Under the pieces are notes generated by a model that worked only from the letters and a program-made list of their open reading frames with translations, did no database searches and was not told where the DNA came from. A stretch of 64,000 nt of DNA, taken from Cellulosilyticum lentocellum DSM 5427 (lineage in GTDB: Bacteria > Bacillota > Clostridia > Lachnospirales > Cellulosilyticaceae). Every line of letters begins with the position of its first letter. The stretch's first letter is position 1. The stretch spans positions 2,563,001 to 2,627,000 of the forward strand of contig NC_015275.1 of the NCBI RefSeq assembly GCF_000178835.2, given 5' to 3'. The translations under genes and the position numbers were made by a program. Shown here in pieces: positions 9,147-18,856 of this stretch.

Positions 9147-9178
9147 AATAATAGGCATCTCATAGATGCCTATTATTT
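9146..9178. terminator. Bidirectional terminator between mscS and the FHA gene
   Basis: A 15-bp stem (AAATAATAGGCATCT with its complement) and a 3-nt loop, touching the stop codons of both convergent genes. Confidence 0.85.
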
Positions 9179-10653
9179 TATTCTACAAACATATATTCAA
9201 TACTATTTTTTGAAAAAGCAATTGCAAAAGCAATCTTGTCTCCTTCTTCAATCTGATAAGCTTTATTAGGTTCAATTTTTGTTCCATTTAAAAAAGTACC
9301 ATTGCTTGAACCCAAATCTTTTAAATAATATAAATCATCTTGTCTTTGAATTTCAGCATGCATACGGCTAATAGGTGTAATTTCAGCACCAAATTCATAA
9401 TGTGCTCCTGTTTCTTCTCCTGTTCGTGTTGCACGTCCTATAATAAACTGGTCATCTTCAAAATCTAAAGGAATAACTTTAGGTAAATCATATCGGGTAT
9501 GGGTGCTAATAGACTTAAGAACAGGCCCTCTTCTTCTTTCTGTAGAGCTATTACTAGTGCGTGTATTTTTCGTTGGCGCACTAAATACGTTATCAAATAA
9601 GTTCTTCTTCTTAGGTGATGATCCACTCATTGCCTCCTTAGATTTTGAACTATAAAATGATTCTTCTTCTTCATCTTCCTCTTCATTAAAACTATTGTTT
9701 CTTGCTATGCTACTACCCTTTGTACCATAAACAGAAGCTTCCTCTGCCACCTTCTTTTCAACAGGCTCTAACGGTTTAGAACTATAAATAGATTTAACCA
9801 TTTCCTCTATTTCTTCTTGTGATAGCTGTGAACGATTAGGCTGAGCTGCATAAACTGATCGTGGATTAGCTTCTTCCACCTCTACCGGTTTAGAAGTTTT
9901 TGCACTATAAGTTGCAACTGGTTCTTCCTTTTCTACCAATACTGCTTTTTCTATTGGCTTCTCTGGAACCTCTTCTGCAGGTTTCACTGCTGGTGTAGGC
10001 GCTACTTTCGTTTCTTTAGTCACCACTGGCGGTGTAGTTGGCTCTACTACCTTTTTCACTTCTACAGCTGGAGCCGCTTGCTGTTTATGCATGACATCTT
10101 CGTTAAATTTATCTACCATTTTTCGAAACTCTTCTAAAGAGAATTTAGGCTTGTAGAAATATTTATAAAGTTGAAGTTGAATATTGCCACCGCTTGTTTC
10201 ATTGCACTTCTCAAGCAAACTAATAAAAATAGATTTTATGCCCTGAACATCCAACTGTGTACGGTCATCTGGTATGTATGCAAAAACTAAACGTTCATGT
10301 TTTTCACTTATATATACATGACTTGTATCAAAACAAAAAGCCTCTGGCTTTAAATACCAATCTCCACACTCTTCTAAACTGTACATCGTCCATTGATACA
10401 ATTTTAAAACATCTTCAATCATAAGGCTGCCAGTAAACTCTTCTAAAGCCACATAATTCTCTGGAACTGAATAGCGAAGTGTTATAATGCCTGGACCCTT
10501 TTCAAACAGCACCGGCATGATAAAGTCAGGTGTTTCTAACTTCAAGGCGCCACACGCAATCTGGTCGTACTTCTTCATTGTATCTAAATCAAATGATAAA
10601 AATGACTTACCTTCTATTTTATTAATCCTAAAAAAAACACTATTATCTTTCAT
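9178..10653 (-). CDS. DUF6382-type N-domain protein with C-terminal FHA domain
   Basis: 491 residues. The N-terminal 190 residues form a globular domain of the type found in clostridial FHA proteins (DUF6382-like). A long Pro/Glu/Ser/Lys-rich linker (about 195-400) is predicted disordered and has repeated SxYxxK/AxYxxK motifs. The C-terminal FHA domain (about 405-491) keeps GRA, SRMHAEI and DLGSSNGTFLNG and should bind phosphothreonine. Start ATG 10653 is preferred because AGGAGGG is 9 bp ahead; an in-frame ATG at 10662 abuts it. Directly downstream of a MinD/CpaE-like ATPase. FHA plus such an ATPase recalls Tad-pilus clusters, but no other Tad genes are here. Confidence 0.8.
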   Translation of the reverse strand: MKDNSVFFRINKIEGKSFLSFDLDTMKKYDQIACGALKLETPDFIMPVLFEKGPGIITLRYSVPENYVALEEFTGSLMIEDVLKLYQWTMYSLEECGDWYLKPEAFCFDTSHVYISEKHERLVFAYIPDDRTQLDVQGIKSIFISLLEKCNETSGGNIQLQLYKYFYKPKFSLEEFRKMVDKFNEDVMHKQQAAPAVEVKKVVEPTTPPVVTKETKVAPTPAVKPAEEVPEKPIEKAVLVEKEEPVATYSAKTSKPVEVEEANPRSVYAAQPNRSQLSQEEIEEMVKSIYSSKPLEPVEKKVAEEASVYGTKGSSIARNNSFNEEEDEEEESFYSSKSKEAMSGSSPKKKNLFDNVFSAPTKNTRTSNSSTERRRGPVLKSISTHTRYDLPKVIPLDFEDDQFIIGRATRTGEETGAHYEFGAEITPISRMHAEIQRQDDLYYLKDLGSSNGTFLNGTKIEPNKAYQIEEGDKIAFAIAFSKNSIEYMFVE

Positions 10654-10683
10654 TTCATGCATCCCTCCTTTGATCTGAATACC

Positions 10684-11703
10684 TTACTGCTCATTTAAGC
10701 CATGAAGACTCAAAAAATGATTTTGTGCAATATACTCACATAATCCTAAAGGATTGGTTGCATAAAGCTTATCAATCCGTGCAATCACTTCAACATCTTG
10801 ATTAATACTGAATTCCTTACCTTGATTAATAACAAATTTAATCTTATTTCTTATTGGTTCTATAAGTTCATCTTGTGCCATAAAGCAGTTTGTTTTATAA
10901 GTTGATTGGGTGTTTTGGTTAACAACCATCATTAAATAATCTGCCATTTCAAATACTTGACGATTAAGGAAATTAAGTTCTGTACTCAAGTCAATAATAA
11001 CAATATTAGCCATACCACTTTCAATAAGTGTGTCAACAATGCGACTTACTTCCTCTGCACTAATGGCATAAGGATCTAGCGTTTGTACTTCTCTTGTAAA
11101 ATACATCACACCAGTACGCTTATCTTGTCCAATTCTCTTAGCTAACATTTGTTCATATGAATCTTTAGCTAAGTTGAGTAAGACTTCCATAGGTGGCACC
11201 TCAGCTTTTTCAAAAAACATCGGCGTGCTATCTAAGTCCTCAAGATTAAAGTATAGTACCTTCTTACCAGCTTGCGCATAAGCAATAGCTGCAGATAAAG
11301 CAATCGTTGTTTTTCCAACACCACCTGCAGGTGAATATACACCATATATAACAGGTTTATTCCTCTCCATTTCCTCGTATTCTTCTTCAACATAAAGCAT
11401 CAAAGATGTGATACGCGTATACTTATTAATTGATCTTTTAAATTTATCTGGATAAGGTAAAGGTGCCTCTTCATCAACTAAAATAATAGGTAACTCAATA
11501 TTTTTTATATTCATTTCTGGGTCATATAAATTTGGTGTTAATAATACAACCTGGCACTTTCCCTGTTTTATCCTCTCTTTAAGCTGGTATTTATCGTAAA
11601 TAAGTTCAATGATATATTGGTCTTGATACTTATTCAGAATATAATCCTTTAATCTTTCCACGTAATCTTGATTCGTATCGGCAATGATTAAATTCATAGA
11701 CAT
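10684..11703 (-). CDS. MinD/ParA-like ATPase with receiver-like N domain (CpaE/TadZ type)
   Basis: About 339 residues. The N-terminal 120 residues look like a degenerate receiver domain (NLIIADTNQDYVERL start). The ATPase domain has a deviant Walker A (SPAGGVGKTT, near residue 131), a Walker B-like VIIDLS and no obvious C-terminal membrane helix. This architecture is seen in CpaE/TadZ localisation ATPases. Two close ATGs (11703 and 11697) could start it; a GTG at 11715 is less likely because AAGGG lies between. Forms a two-gene operon with the FHA protein, 30 bp apart. Confidence 0.78.
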   Translation of the reverse strand: MSMNLIIADTNQDYVERLKDYILNKYQDQYIIELIYDKYQLKERIKQGKCQVVLLTPNLYDPEMNIKNIELPIILVDEEAPLPYPDKFKRSINKYTRITSLMLYVEEEYEEMERNKPVIYGVYSPAGGVGKTTIALSAAIAYAQAGKKVLYFNLEDLDSTPMFFEKAEVPPMEVLLNLAKDSYEQMLAKRIGQDKRTGVMYFTREVQTLDPYAISAEEVSRIVDTLIESGMANIVIIDLSTELNFLNRQVFEMADYLMMVVNQNTQSTYKTNCFMAQDELIEPIRNKIKFVINQGKEFSINQDVEVIARIDKLYATNPLGLCEYIAQNHFLSLHGLNEQ

Positions 11704-11743
11704 TTTACCCTTCACCCCTTATTCATCTTGTTTGCTTATTATA

Positions 11744-11772
11744 ATTCTATGATAATTGCCTATAATAGTCAA
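11744..11772 (-). promoter_or_regulatory. Promoter of the MinD-like/FHA operon
   Basis: Minus strand: TTGACT (11767-11772), 17-bp spacer, TAGAAT (11744-11749). Confidence 0.65.
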
Positions 11773-11942
11773 TTTTATATTTAATGAATATTTACAAAAA
11801 AATTATATAAATTACTTAATTATTAATTTTTTGTATTAAATGCGTTATTTGATTGTTCACTAATTACAAAAATCATTTTCACTTTAATCATTCCCTTGGT
11901 CATTCATCCCTCTCCTTAGAGAATGAATTATTCTTTTATACA

Positions 11943-11985
11943 CAAAAAAAGAGAACAAGCTCATTCTTCCTAAGCATGTTCTCTT
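11943..11985 (-). terminator. Terminator of rnpB
   Basis: AAGAGAACA (11977-11985 on the minus strand) pairs with TGTTCTCTT (11949-11957) and is followed by seven Ts. It lies 15 nt past the 3' end of the RNA. The rest of 11773-11942 is very AT-rich with no convincing gene. Confidence 0.8.
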
Positions 11986-11999
11986 CATATTCATATAAG

Positions 12000-12356
12000 G
12001 TTGTTAACCAAGTCTATAAGCCGGGTTCTGTATCAAACAGTCATCTATCTACGCCTATAGTTACCTATAAGCTCTAGCGACCTACCCAAAGACTAGCGAG
12101 CAGCTATTAACGTCTTTCTATACGGTCTTGCTCCAGGTGGGGTTTACATGGCTCCCTTAGTCACCTAAGGGACGGTGAGCTCTTACCTCGCCTTTCCACC
12201 CTTTCCTATCAAGTGATAGGTGGTTTATTTCTGTTGCACTTTCCTTAGAGTCGCCTCCACTGGGTATTACCCAGCACCTTGCTCTGTGGAGCCCGGACGT
12301 TCCTCAAGCACTACCTTTCGGCCATGTGCGTGCGACTGTCTGACTTACTTAACAAC
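12000..12356 (-). ncRNA. rnpB: RNase P RNA
   Basis: Catalytic RNA of RNase P, which matures tRNA 5' ends. On the minus strand the 5' universal core reads GAGGAACGTCCGGGCTCC, one base away from the usual GAGGAAAGTCCGGGC. The 3' partner reads CAGAACCCGGCTTATAGACT. The ends 12342-12356 and 12000-12014 pair to give a 15-bp P1 helix with one mismatch, which fixes both ends to within a few bases. Length is about 357 nt. Preceded by a near-consensus promoter and followed by a terminator. Confidence 0.96.
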
Positions 12357-12362
12357 TTGTTT

Positions 12363-12391
12363 ATTTTACACTACTTCCTTTTTCTTGTCAA
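12363..12391 (-). promoter_or_regulatory. Promoter of rnpB
   Basis: Minus strand: perfect TTGACA (12386-12391), 17-bp spacer, TAAAAT (12363-12368), 7 bp before the inferred 5' end of the RNA. It sits within 30 bp of the nucleoside kinase stop codon. Confidence 0.85.
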
Positions 12392-12416
12392 TTAACATCG
12401 ATTACTTTTTTTGATG

Positions 12417-14075
12417 TTATTGGAAGGAACTTCCTCCCAAGAATTCTCTAATAAGTGAGTTGCTTGGAATCTCAGAAGTATCCATTGGTAAAAAATATTC
12501 TAAGAACTTTAACATACGCTTAGCCTCTGCATAATAAGGTGATTGACGTGTAATTCTAAAAAGTAAAGGCTCTGCTTTTGATTTAAGAACTGCTAATTCA
12601 TAAATTAGCACTGTATTCAGCATAGCATCTGCTTCTTCCTGAAAAGGGAAAATGTTTTTATTTTCTCCACGTCTTACAGAAGCCCAAATGGCTAAAGTTT
12701 TTTCTGGGTCAATACCACGATATTGATTATCCCTTACCATACGTCTAATTAATCTTGTATCTGTAGTAGGAATGCGATTATGCTCATCAATATTAAGCTG
12801 TGTTAAACAACTCACATAAATTTTAAATTTATTTTCAGCTGGAATAGCATAGCTTAATTTCTCATTAAGTCCATGAATCCCTTCTACGATAAGTATTTCA
12901 TCTGGCGTTAATTTAATCTTATTCCCTTTGTATTCTCTTTTACCTGTTACAAAGTTAAAAGTAGGGACCTCTACTTCTTTGCCTTCAATCAGCGCTTTCA
13001 TATGCTCATTAAAAAGCTGAATATCAATTGCTTCTAAGGCTTCAAAATCATAATCACCTTTTTCATCTCTTGGCGTATGTTCTCTATCTACAAAATAGTC
13101 ATCAATGGACACAACATGTGGCTTCATACCATTTACCTTGAGCTGTATACCTAATCTTTTTGCACTAGTCGTTTTTCCAGAAGATGAAGGCCCTGCGATA
13201 AGAACAAGCTTGATATGCTTTTTCTCCACAATTTGATCCGCTATTTCTGCAATTCTCTTTTCATGAAGTGCCTCTGAAATCTTAATAAGTTCGTCTATTT
13301 CACCTTTTGCAATCACGTTATTAAGTGCACTTACCGTATCTACTCCTAAAATCCGTGCCCATCTCTCTGACTCTCTAAAGATATTAGACAACTTAGGTTG
13401 AGGTACAAAAGTCTTTAAATGACTGGGGTCTTTTTCATCTGGAAATTGTAAAATAAAGCCATGGGCATAAGGAATAAGCTTAAAAAGTTGAATAGCTTTT
13501 GTATTAGTAAGCATATAGCCATAAAAATAATCTTTTGCCTCATCTAGTCTATAGATATTAACGGTAGAAGTCCTTCTATATTTAAACAGTTCCTTTTTGT
13601 CTAACATTCCTTCTGCCTCAAAAAGTTCCATTGCTTGTTCTACACTTAAGACTTCCTTTCTTATAGGCAACTCTTCTCTTACCATCTGCCACATCATTTC
13701 TTCAAGCTTTTGGATATTTTCGTCGCTACATAAGCCATCATCTTTAAATTCACAAAAGTATCCCCCTGCTATATGATGATTGACAATAATATGACGACCT
13801 GGAAAAATACGCTTAGCAGCTGCTACAAGTAAAAAGGTTGCACTACGTTGATAAACGCGCATCCCATCTTTTTCATTTAAGTATATAAAACGCACAGCAG
13901 ATAAGTCGTGTAAAATAGGTGAAGCTAGCTCTTTATAGCTATTTTCAGTTTCAGCCAACATAATAGGATATTCTCCCTGCCCCTTTACTTTTTCAGCTAG
14001 TTCTTCAAATGTTGTTCCTTTTTCCACTTGTATCTCTTTACCATCTTTAAATAAAATACGAACCATTTTACTCAT
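12417..14075 (-). CDS. Nucleoside kinase with TGS domain (uridine kinase family)
   Basis: 552 residues. An N-terminal TGS-like domain (about 1-65) and a threonyl-tRNA-synthetase-like second domain (about 66-240) precede a P-loop kinase domain with GPSSSGKTT near residue 296, the DDYFVDRE substrate loop and a Lid region. This architecture is the Udk-type nucleoside kinase of Clostridia and Thermotoga, which phosphorylates uridine or cytidine in salvage. Exact substrate cannot be told. It follows nif3 by 12 bp and is probably the last gene of the trmK-nif3 transcript. Confidence 0.88.
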   Translation of the reverse strand: MSKMVRILFKDGKEIQVEKGTTFEELAEKVKGQGEYPIMLAETENSYKELASPILHDLSAVRFIYLNEKDGMRVYQRSATFLLVAAAKRIFPGRHIIVNHHIAGGYFCEFKDDGLCSDENIQKLEEMMWQMVREELPIRKEVLSVEQAMELFEAEGMLDKKELFKYRRTSTVNIYRLDEAKDYFYGYMLTNTKAIQLFKLIPYAHGFILQFPDEKDPSHLKTFVPQPKLSNIFRESERWARILGVDTVSALNNVIAKGEIDELIKISEALHEKRIAEIADQIVEKKHIKLVLIAGPSSSGKTTSAKRLGIQLKVNGMKPHVVSIDDYFVDREHTPRDEKGDYDFEALEAIDIQLFNEHMKALIEGKEVEVPTFNFVTGKREYKGNKIKLTPDEILIVEGIHGLNEKLSYAIPAENKFKIYVSCLTQLNIDEHNRIPTTDTRLIRRMVRDNQYRGIDPEKTLAIWASVRRGENKNIFPFQEEADAMLNTVLIYELAVLKSKAEPLLFRITRQSPYYAEAKRMLKFLEYFLPMDTSEIPSNSLIREFLGGSSFQ

Positions 14076-14087
14076 TCTTTATTCCCC

Positions 14088-15191
14088 CTATCTTATAAAT
14101 AGCATTTCTCCATCTACCTTAGAATAAACAACCTCACATTCAGGAAATTGTTTCATAATACAATCACCAATAGGCTTTAGTGCATTATTTTCCGAAGCAT
14201 AATGTCCCACATCAATGACTGGAATACCTAAATGATATGCCATTTGTGCCTCATGAAATTTCAAATCACCTGTAATATAAACATCCGCTTTCCTAGCTGC
14301 TACTGAAATATATTCAGAACCACTACCAGAACAAATGGCAACACGCTTAATAACTGGTTCTTCCTTTACTTTTGTAACACGTACATAAGACAAATTAAAA
14401 AATTGCTTAATGTTAGTTATAAAAGCTTCTAAACTTAAGGTTTGTGGTAATACCCCTACGCGACCTATACCATATTCTTTAGTGATATGTTTGAGCTCAA
14501 ATACATCAAAAGCTACTTCTTCGTAGGGGTGTATCTCTTGAATATGCTCCATCAAATTAGAAACCTCACTAGCCTCAACCATAAAGCTAATAACACATTC
14601 CTGAACCTTCTCTAAGCTTCCAGATGTTCCTATATAAGGATGAGCTTCCTCTAATGGTATAAAGGTCCCTTCTCCGTTGGCCATAAACGTGCATCCTAAA
14701 TAATCACCAATCTTACACTGATTATAGTTCACAATAACTTCTCTTACCCTTTCTGCATGGGTAATCGGTACATAAACTTGACACTTACATAACTTCTCTT
14801 GCTTTGTCATTTGAAGAACTTCAACTTCCTTTAATCCTAAGCCTGCACATAAATAATCATTTAATCCACCTTCAGCTATATCATAGTTCGTATGCATGGC
14901 ATAAACTGCTATATTGGCCTTAATCAGCTTAGCAATTATTTTACCTGTTTTAGAATCTAAATCAACAGACTTCAATGGTTTAAAAAAAAATGGATGATGA
15001 GTGATAATACAATCTGCCTGAATCTGAATGGCCTCTTCTACTACTTCTTCATTTAAGTCAAGTGCACATAAAACCTTACTAATTTCTTGCTGCCCGCTTC
15101 CTAGCATTAACCCTACTGCATCCCAAGACTCTGCTAATTCTATTGGTGCCAACTTTTCCAAAGTAATTATTATTTCTTTTAAAATAGGCAT
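14088..15191 (-). CDS. Nif3-like dinuclear metal-centre protein
   Basis: 367 residues, the long form of the Nif3/YqfO family. The N- and C-terminal halves of the metal-binding core are split by a PII-like insertion (about residues 120-225). Metal ligands are visible in ITHHPFFF (near residue 64), HTNYD (near 99) and the C-terminal GDLKFHEAQ and DVGHYASE motifs. Family members are often annotated GTP cyclohydrolase I type 2, but that activity is doubtful. It overlaps the end of trmK by 13 bp, the common Firmicutes pairing. Confidence 0.93.
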   Translation of the reverse strand: MPILKEIIITLEKLAPIELAESWDAVGLMLGSGQQEISKVLCALDLNEEVVEEAIQIQADCIITHHPFFFKPLKSVDLDSKTGKIIAKLIKANIAVYAMHTNYDIAEGGLNDYLCAGLGLKEVEVLQMTKQEKLCKCQVYVPITHAERVREVIVNYNQCKIGDYLGCTFMANGEGTFIPLEEAHPYIGTSGSLEKVQECVISFMVEASEVSNLMEHIQEIHPYEEVAFDVFELKHITKEYGIGRVGVLPQTLSLEAFITNIKQFFNLSYVRVTKVKEEPVIKRVAICSGSGSEYISVAARKADVYITGDLKFHEAQMAYHLGIPVIDVGHYASENNALKPIGDCIMKQFPECEVVYSKVDGEMLFIR

Positions 15192-15868
15192 GCCATCACC
15201 TCCCGATGCATTGCTAATTCCTTAGCTAATTCTTGCTTACGTTTAACAACACTCTCTGATTCTTTATCTTGAAGCGCCGCACTAATTTCTTCTAGCTTTT
15301 CTTCCTTCTTAACAAGCCATTCTTTAAACACAGGCAAACCTTTTTCAATTAAGCATTTTCCATAGACATACTCATATGTATGCGCATAATGTTCATTTCC
15401 TGGAACAGCCACAATAACAGTATAATACTTATCATCATCAATTACAAAATCTTCATCTTCTATACGAAAACCTATCTGATGTAAATATCTTCTCACCTCA
15501 TCAATATCCTGTTGGGGTTGAAGTATCAGCTTTCTTATACCACTTACAAGTTTCTTAGCTCGTTCTAAAATATCGATAATGAGATAACCACCCATACCAG
15601 AAATCATAATCACATCACCATCTTCTTCACAAACACCTTCTAACCCATTAGTTTGCTTTAAACGAATTTGATGAATATGATGTTGTTTTATATTATGAGC
15701 CGCTTTTTTTAATGGGCCTGCATTAATGTCTGTAGCTAAACAGCTTACCGCCCTATTATTTTTAATTAAATAAATAGGTATATAGGCATGGTCTGTTCCT
15801 ACATCTATAACTCTGCTCCCTTGTGGAACATATTGCACTAAAGCTGATAAACGCGTTGATAATTGCAC
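15179..15868 (-). CDS. trmK: tRNA (adenine22-N1)-methyltransferase TrmK
   Basis: 229-residue SAM-dependent enzyme methylating A22 in the D-loop of tRNAs such as tRNA-Ser and -Leu. SAM motif VIDVGTDHAYIPIYL is at about residues 20-34, and ISGMGGYLI (near residue 90) forms the catalytic region. A C-terminal coiled-coil pair follows, as in B. subtilis TrmK. Starts with GTG at 15868, with GAGGTG 5 bp upstream. Usual neighbour order rpoD-trmK-nif3. Confidence 0.93.
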   Translation of the reverse strand: MQLSTRLSALVQYVPQGSRVIDVGTDHAYIPIYLIKNNRAVSCLATDINAGPLKKAAHNIKQHHIHQIRLKQTNGLEGVCEEDGDVIMISGMGGYLIIDILERAKKLVSGIRKLILQPQQDIDEVRRYLHQIGFRIEDEDFVIDDDKYYTVIVAVPGNEHYAHTYEYVYGKCLIEKGLPVFKEWLVKKEEKLEEISAALQDKESESVVKRKQELAKELAMHREVMACLF

Positions 15869-15916
15869 TGTAACACCTCTTCAAATCTTTTACATTTTAA
15901 TTTTTAATAAGAAAAG

Positions 15917-15938
15917 AGAAGTTGACTAAGCAACTTCT
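15917..15938 (-). terminator. Terminator of dnaG-rpoD
   Basis: AGAAGTTG pairs with CAACTTCT around a 6-nt loop, followed on the minus strand by a pyrimidine-rich run; it lies 13 bp past the rpoD stop. Confidence 0.65.
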
Positions 15939-15950
15939 ACTTTTTAAGTT

Positions 15951-17033
15951 TTATTCGAGATAATCTTTTAATTTCTTACTTCTACTTGGATGACGAAGTT
16001 TTCTTAATGCCTTAGCTTCAATTTGACGAATACGTTCTCTTGTTACGCTAAATTCTTTACCAACTTCTTCAAGCGTTCTTGCACGCCCGTCATCTAATCC
16101 AAATCGTAAGCGAAGTACTTTTTGTTCTCTTTCTGTCAACGTATCTAATACTTCGATTAATTGTTCTTTTAATAAAGTAAAGGCCGCTGCTTCTGCTGGC
16201 ACCGGTATATCCTCATCAGGAATAAAGTCGCCTAAGTGGCTATCTTCCTCTTCACCAATAGGTGTTTCTAAAGAAACTGGTTCTTGCGAAATCTTCATAA
16301 TCTCACGTACTTTAGAAACTGGCATATCCATGCGCTTTGCAATTTCCTCAGGTTGAGGATCTCGACCTAGTTCTTGCAATAGTTGTCTTGATACACGCAT
16401 GAGTTTATTAATTGTTTCTACCATATGCACCGGAATACGAATAGTACGTGCTTGATCAGCAATAGCTCTTGTAATAGCTTGACGAATCCACCAAGTTGCA
16501 TAAGTACTAAATTTAAAACCTTTTGTATAATCAAATTTTTCTACCGCTTTAATAAGACCTAAATTTCCTTCTTGAATAAGGTCTAAGAAAAGCATACCAC
16601 GACCTACATAACGTTTTGCAATACTCACTACCAATCTTAAGTTGGCTTCTGCTAATTTCTTTTTAGCTTCTTGATCACCATCTTGCATTCTTTGTGCTAA
16701 GATAATTTCTTGTTCTGCTGAAAGGAGAGGGACTTTTCCGATTTCTTTAAGGTACATACGAACAGGGTCATCTATACTGATGCCATCAGGTAAGTTACTT
16801 AAATCAATATCAACATCATCTATTTCTGCGTCATTTAAATTGCCAATGACATCAATATTTTGTGCTTCTAGATATTCATATATTTGTTCTATTTTACTAG
16901 GTTCCAGATCCATGTCTGAAAATACATCGTTGATATCTTCTTGGTCAAGCATTCCTTTTTTGTCTTTTGCAATGTTTATAAGCTGGTCTAACTTTGCCTT
17001 AAAAGCTAGTTTCTGTTCTGCCACATCTTTCAC
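15951..17033 (-). CDS. rpoD: Principal sigma factor RpoD (SigA)
   Basis: Primary sigma-70 factor, about 360 residues. Region 1.1 is short (residues 1-80), then [16 protein letters not shown] (region 1.2), region 2 with [19 protein letters not shown] and WWIRQAI, region 3, and region 4 with the helix-turn-helix [20 protein letters not shown]. Start chosen as GTG 17033, 9 bp after AAAGGA; a TTG at 17042 would abut that site. Follows dnaG by about 30 bp, the classical dnaG-rpoD operon. Confidence 0.97.
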   Translation of the reverse strand: MKDVAEQKLAFKAKLDQLINIAKDKKGMLDQEDINDVFSDMDLEPSKIEQIYEYLEAQNIDVIGNLNDAEIDDVDIDLSNLPDGISIDDPVRMYLKEIGKVPLLSAEQEIILAQRMQDGDQEAKKKLAEANLRLVVSIAKRYVGRGMLFLDLIQEGNLGLIKAVEKFDYTKGFKFSTYATWWIRQAITRAIADQARTIRIPVHMVETINKLMRVSRQLLQELGRDPQPEEIAKRMDMPVSKVREIMKISQEPVSLETPIGEEEDSHLGDFIPDEDIPVPAEAAAFTLLKEQLIEVLDTLTEREQKVLRLRFGLDDGRARTLEEVGKEFSVTRERIRQIEAKALRKLRHPSRSKKLKDYLE

Positions 17034-17063
17034 TATTATCAATCCTTTCTCCTGTCTACTATT

Positions 17064-18827
17064 CTAACCATTTATATAATCAATATTCAATTTGTCAAGT
17101 TCCTTTTTTTGAAATAGTAGATTTTGTACTTCTTTTATATCTGTTGTTTGTTTTAAACGCTTTTCAATATACGTTTTATTAAGACGTTTGACATTTTCCG
17201 TCATCATCTTTTGTAAGATTTCCATATCCTCGTAACGCTGGTCTTTATAAATAAGTACATGAGAAATAATGTTTTGTTCATTTACTTCTGGATACTTAGT
17301 TGTAAAGTAATTTAAATCTACTTCATCTCCCATCTCTAAGTTCTCCATAATGGCCTTTGCTAGGTCATATAAGAGCTCCTCTTGAAACATCTCAGGTTTA
17401 ATATATTTTAGAATATGCCTACCTAGCTGTGGATAATGATATAACGTAGCTAAAAAAATAACTTCATTATTAAAAAGTTGCTGTTTTTGCATCATTGAAG
17501 GCGGTTCTTTTGCTTTTTCCCTCACCCTTTTTAATATTTGCCCTTGGTGCTGGTTCATTTCTGCTTTAAAAGCTGCTTCATCTATTTGATATTTACTACA
17601 AATTTCTCCAATATATATGGCTTGTTCAATACTGCTACTTGATTCTGCCAAAATAGTGGCTATCTCTTGTAAAAACTTCACCTTTTCTTCTGGATTACTA
17701 AGCTGATACTTTTTTTCAACATGAAGTACTTGAAACCATATGTCTACAGGTGCTTCTTCTATAAGCTTCTTCATAGCTTCATAGCCATGAGTCTTTAAAA
17801 ATTCATCGGGATCTTTTCCTTCTTTTAATTGAAGTACCTTGACCTTAATCCCTTCATTTCTTAAAATAGGAATAGCTCTTAAAGCTGCTTTTTGCCCTGC
17901 ACCATCGCTATCATATAAAATGACTACCTCTTTAACATGACGCTTGATAAGCTTTGCATGCCCTGGTGTAAAAGCTGTTCCTAGGGACGCTATGGTTTGA
18001 TTAAAGCCAGCTTGATGCATGGCAATAACATCCATATACCCCTCTACCAAGATAAAATATGAACTAGAAGATGTCTTGGCTAAATGAAGGCCATATAATA
18101 CCCTACTTTTATTAAAAAGTAGGTTCTCCGGCGAGTTTAAATATTTAGGTAAGCTACCGTCTAAAACACGTCCACCAAAAGCAATGACTTTTTTGCTCAA
18201 ATCAAAAATTGGGAAAATAATACGGTCAGCAAAACGATCATACGGCATCTGACTATTTTTACTACTTAAAAATAATCCAGACTCCAACAAAAGCTCATCT
18301 GAATAACCTTTTTGCTTTAAATATTCATAAAGCTCGTTAAATTGTGGTGAAGCATACCCTAAACCAAATTGCTTGATGGTTTCCAAGGATAAACCTCTAT
18401 CCGTTAAATAAGTTAATGCACTTTTATGTTGTTCTTGTCTTAATTGATAATGGAAAAAACGAGCACTTTCTTTTAAAATTTCTAAAAGATGCTGCCTTTT
18501 TTTATTCTTTTCCACTTCTTCTTCAGATAAATAAGTTTCATCTAACTTAATATTTTCTCTTTCTGCCAAATACTTAATGGTTTCTATAAAAGTCATACTT
18601 TCTTTTTGCATAAGAAATGTAATGACATTTCCTCCTGCACCACAACCAAAACAATAATAAAGCTGTTTATCTTCACTTACAGAAAATGAAGGTGTCTTTT
18701 CACTATGAAAAGGACATAACCCTGTATAGGAGTGTCCTTTTTTAGTAAGTGCTGTGTATTCGGAGATAATAGAGACAATATCACTTTTTTCTCGTACTTC
18801 TTCAATTACATGCTCTGGATACCTCAT
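17064..18827 (-). CDS. dnaG: DNA primase
   Basis: 587-residue primase that makes RNA primers for replication. The N-terminal CHC2 zinc finger (CPFHSEKTPSF near residue 38, YCFGCGAGGN near 58) is followed by the RNA-polymerase core with the TOPRIM motif FILVEGYMDVIAM near residue 257 and DSDGAGQKA. The C-terminal third is the DnaB-helicase-binding region. ATG with GGAAGGAG. First gene of the dnaG-rpoD pair. Confidence 0.97.
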   Translation of the reverse strand: MRYPEHVIEEVREKSDIVSIISEYTALTKKGHSYTGLCPFHSEKTPSFSVSEDKQLYYCFGCGAGGNVITFLMQKESMTFIETIKYLAERENIKLDETYLSEEEVEKNKKRQHLLEILKESARFFHYQLRQEQHKSALTYLTDRGLSLETIKQFGLGYASPQFNELYEYLKQKGYSDELLLESGLFLSSKNSQMPYDRFADRIIFPIFDLSKKVIAFGGRVLDGSLPKYLNSPENLLFNKSRVLYGLHLAKTSSSSYFILVEGYMDVIAMHQAGFNQTIASLGTAFTPGHAKLIKRHVKEVVILYDSDGAGQKAALRAIPILRNEGIKVKVLQLKEGKDPDEFLKTHGYEAMKKLIEEAPVDIWFQVLHVEKKYQLSNPEEKVKFLQEIATILAESSSSIEQAIYIGEICSKYQIDEAAFKAEMNQHQGQILKRVREKAKEPPSMMQKQQLFNNEVIFLATLYHYPQLGRHILKYIKPEMFQEELLYDLAKAIMENLEMGDEVDLNYFTTKYPEVNEQNIISHVLIYKDQRYEDMEILQKMMTENVKRLNKTYIEKRLKQTTDIKEVQNLLFQKKELDKLNIDYING

Positions 18828-18856
18828 CTATTCTCCTTCCTTTCTAAAGTTTAAGA

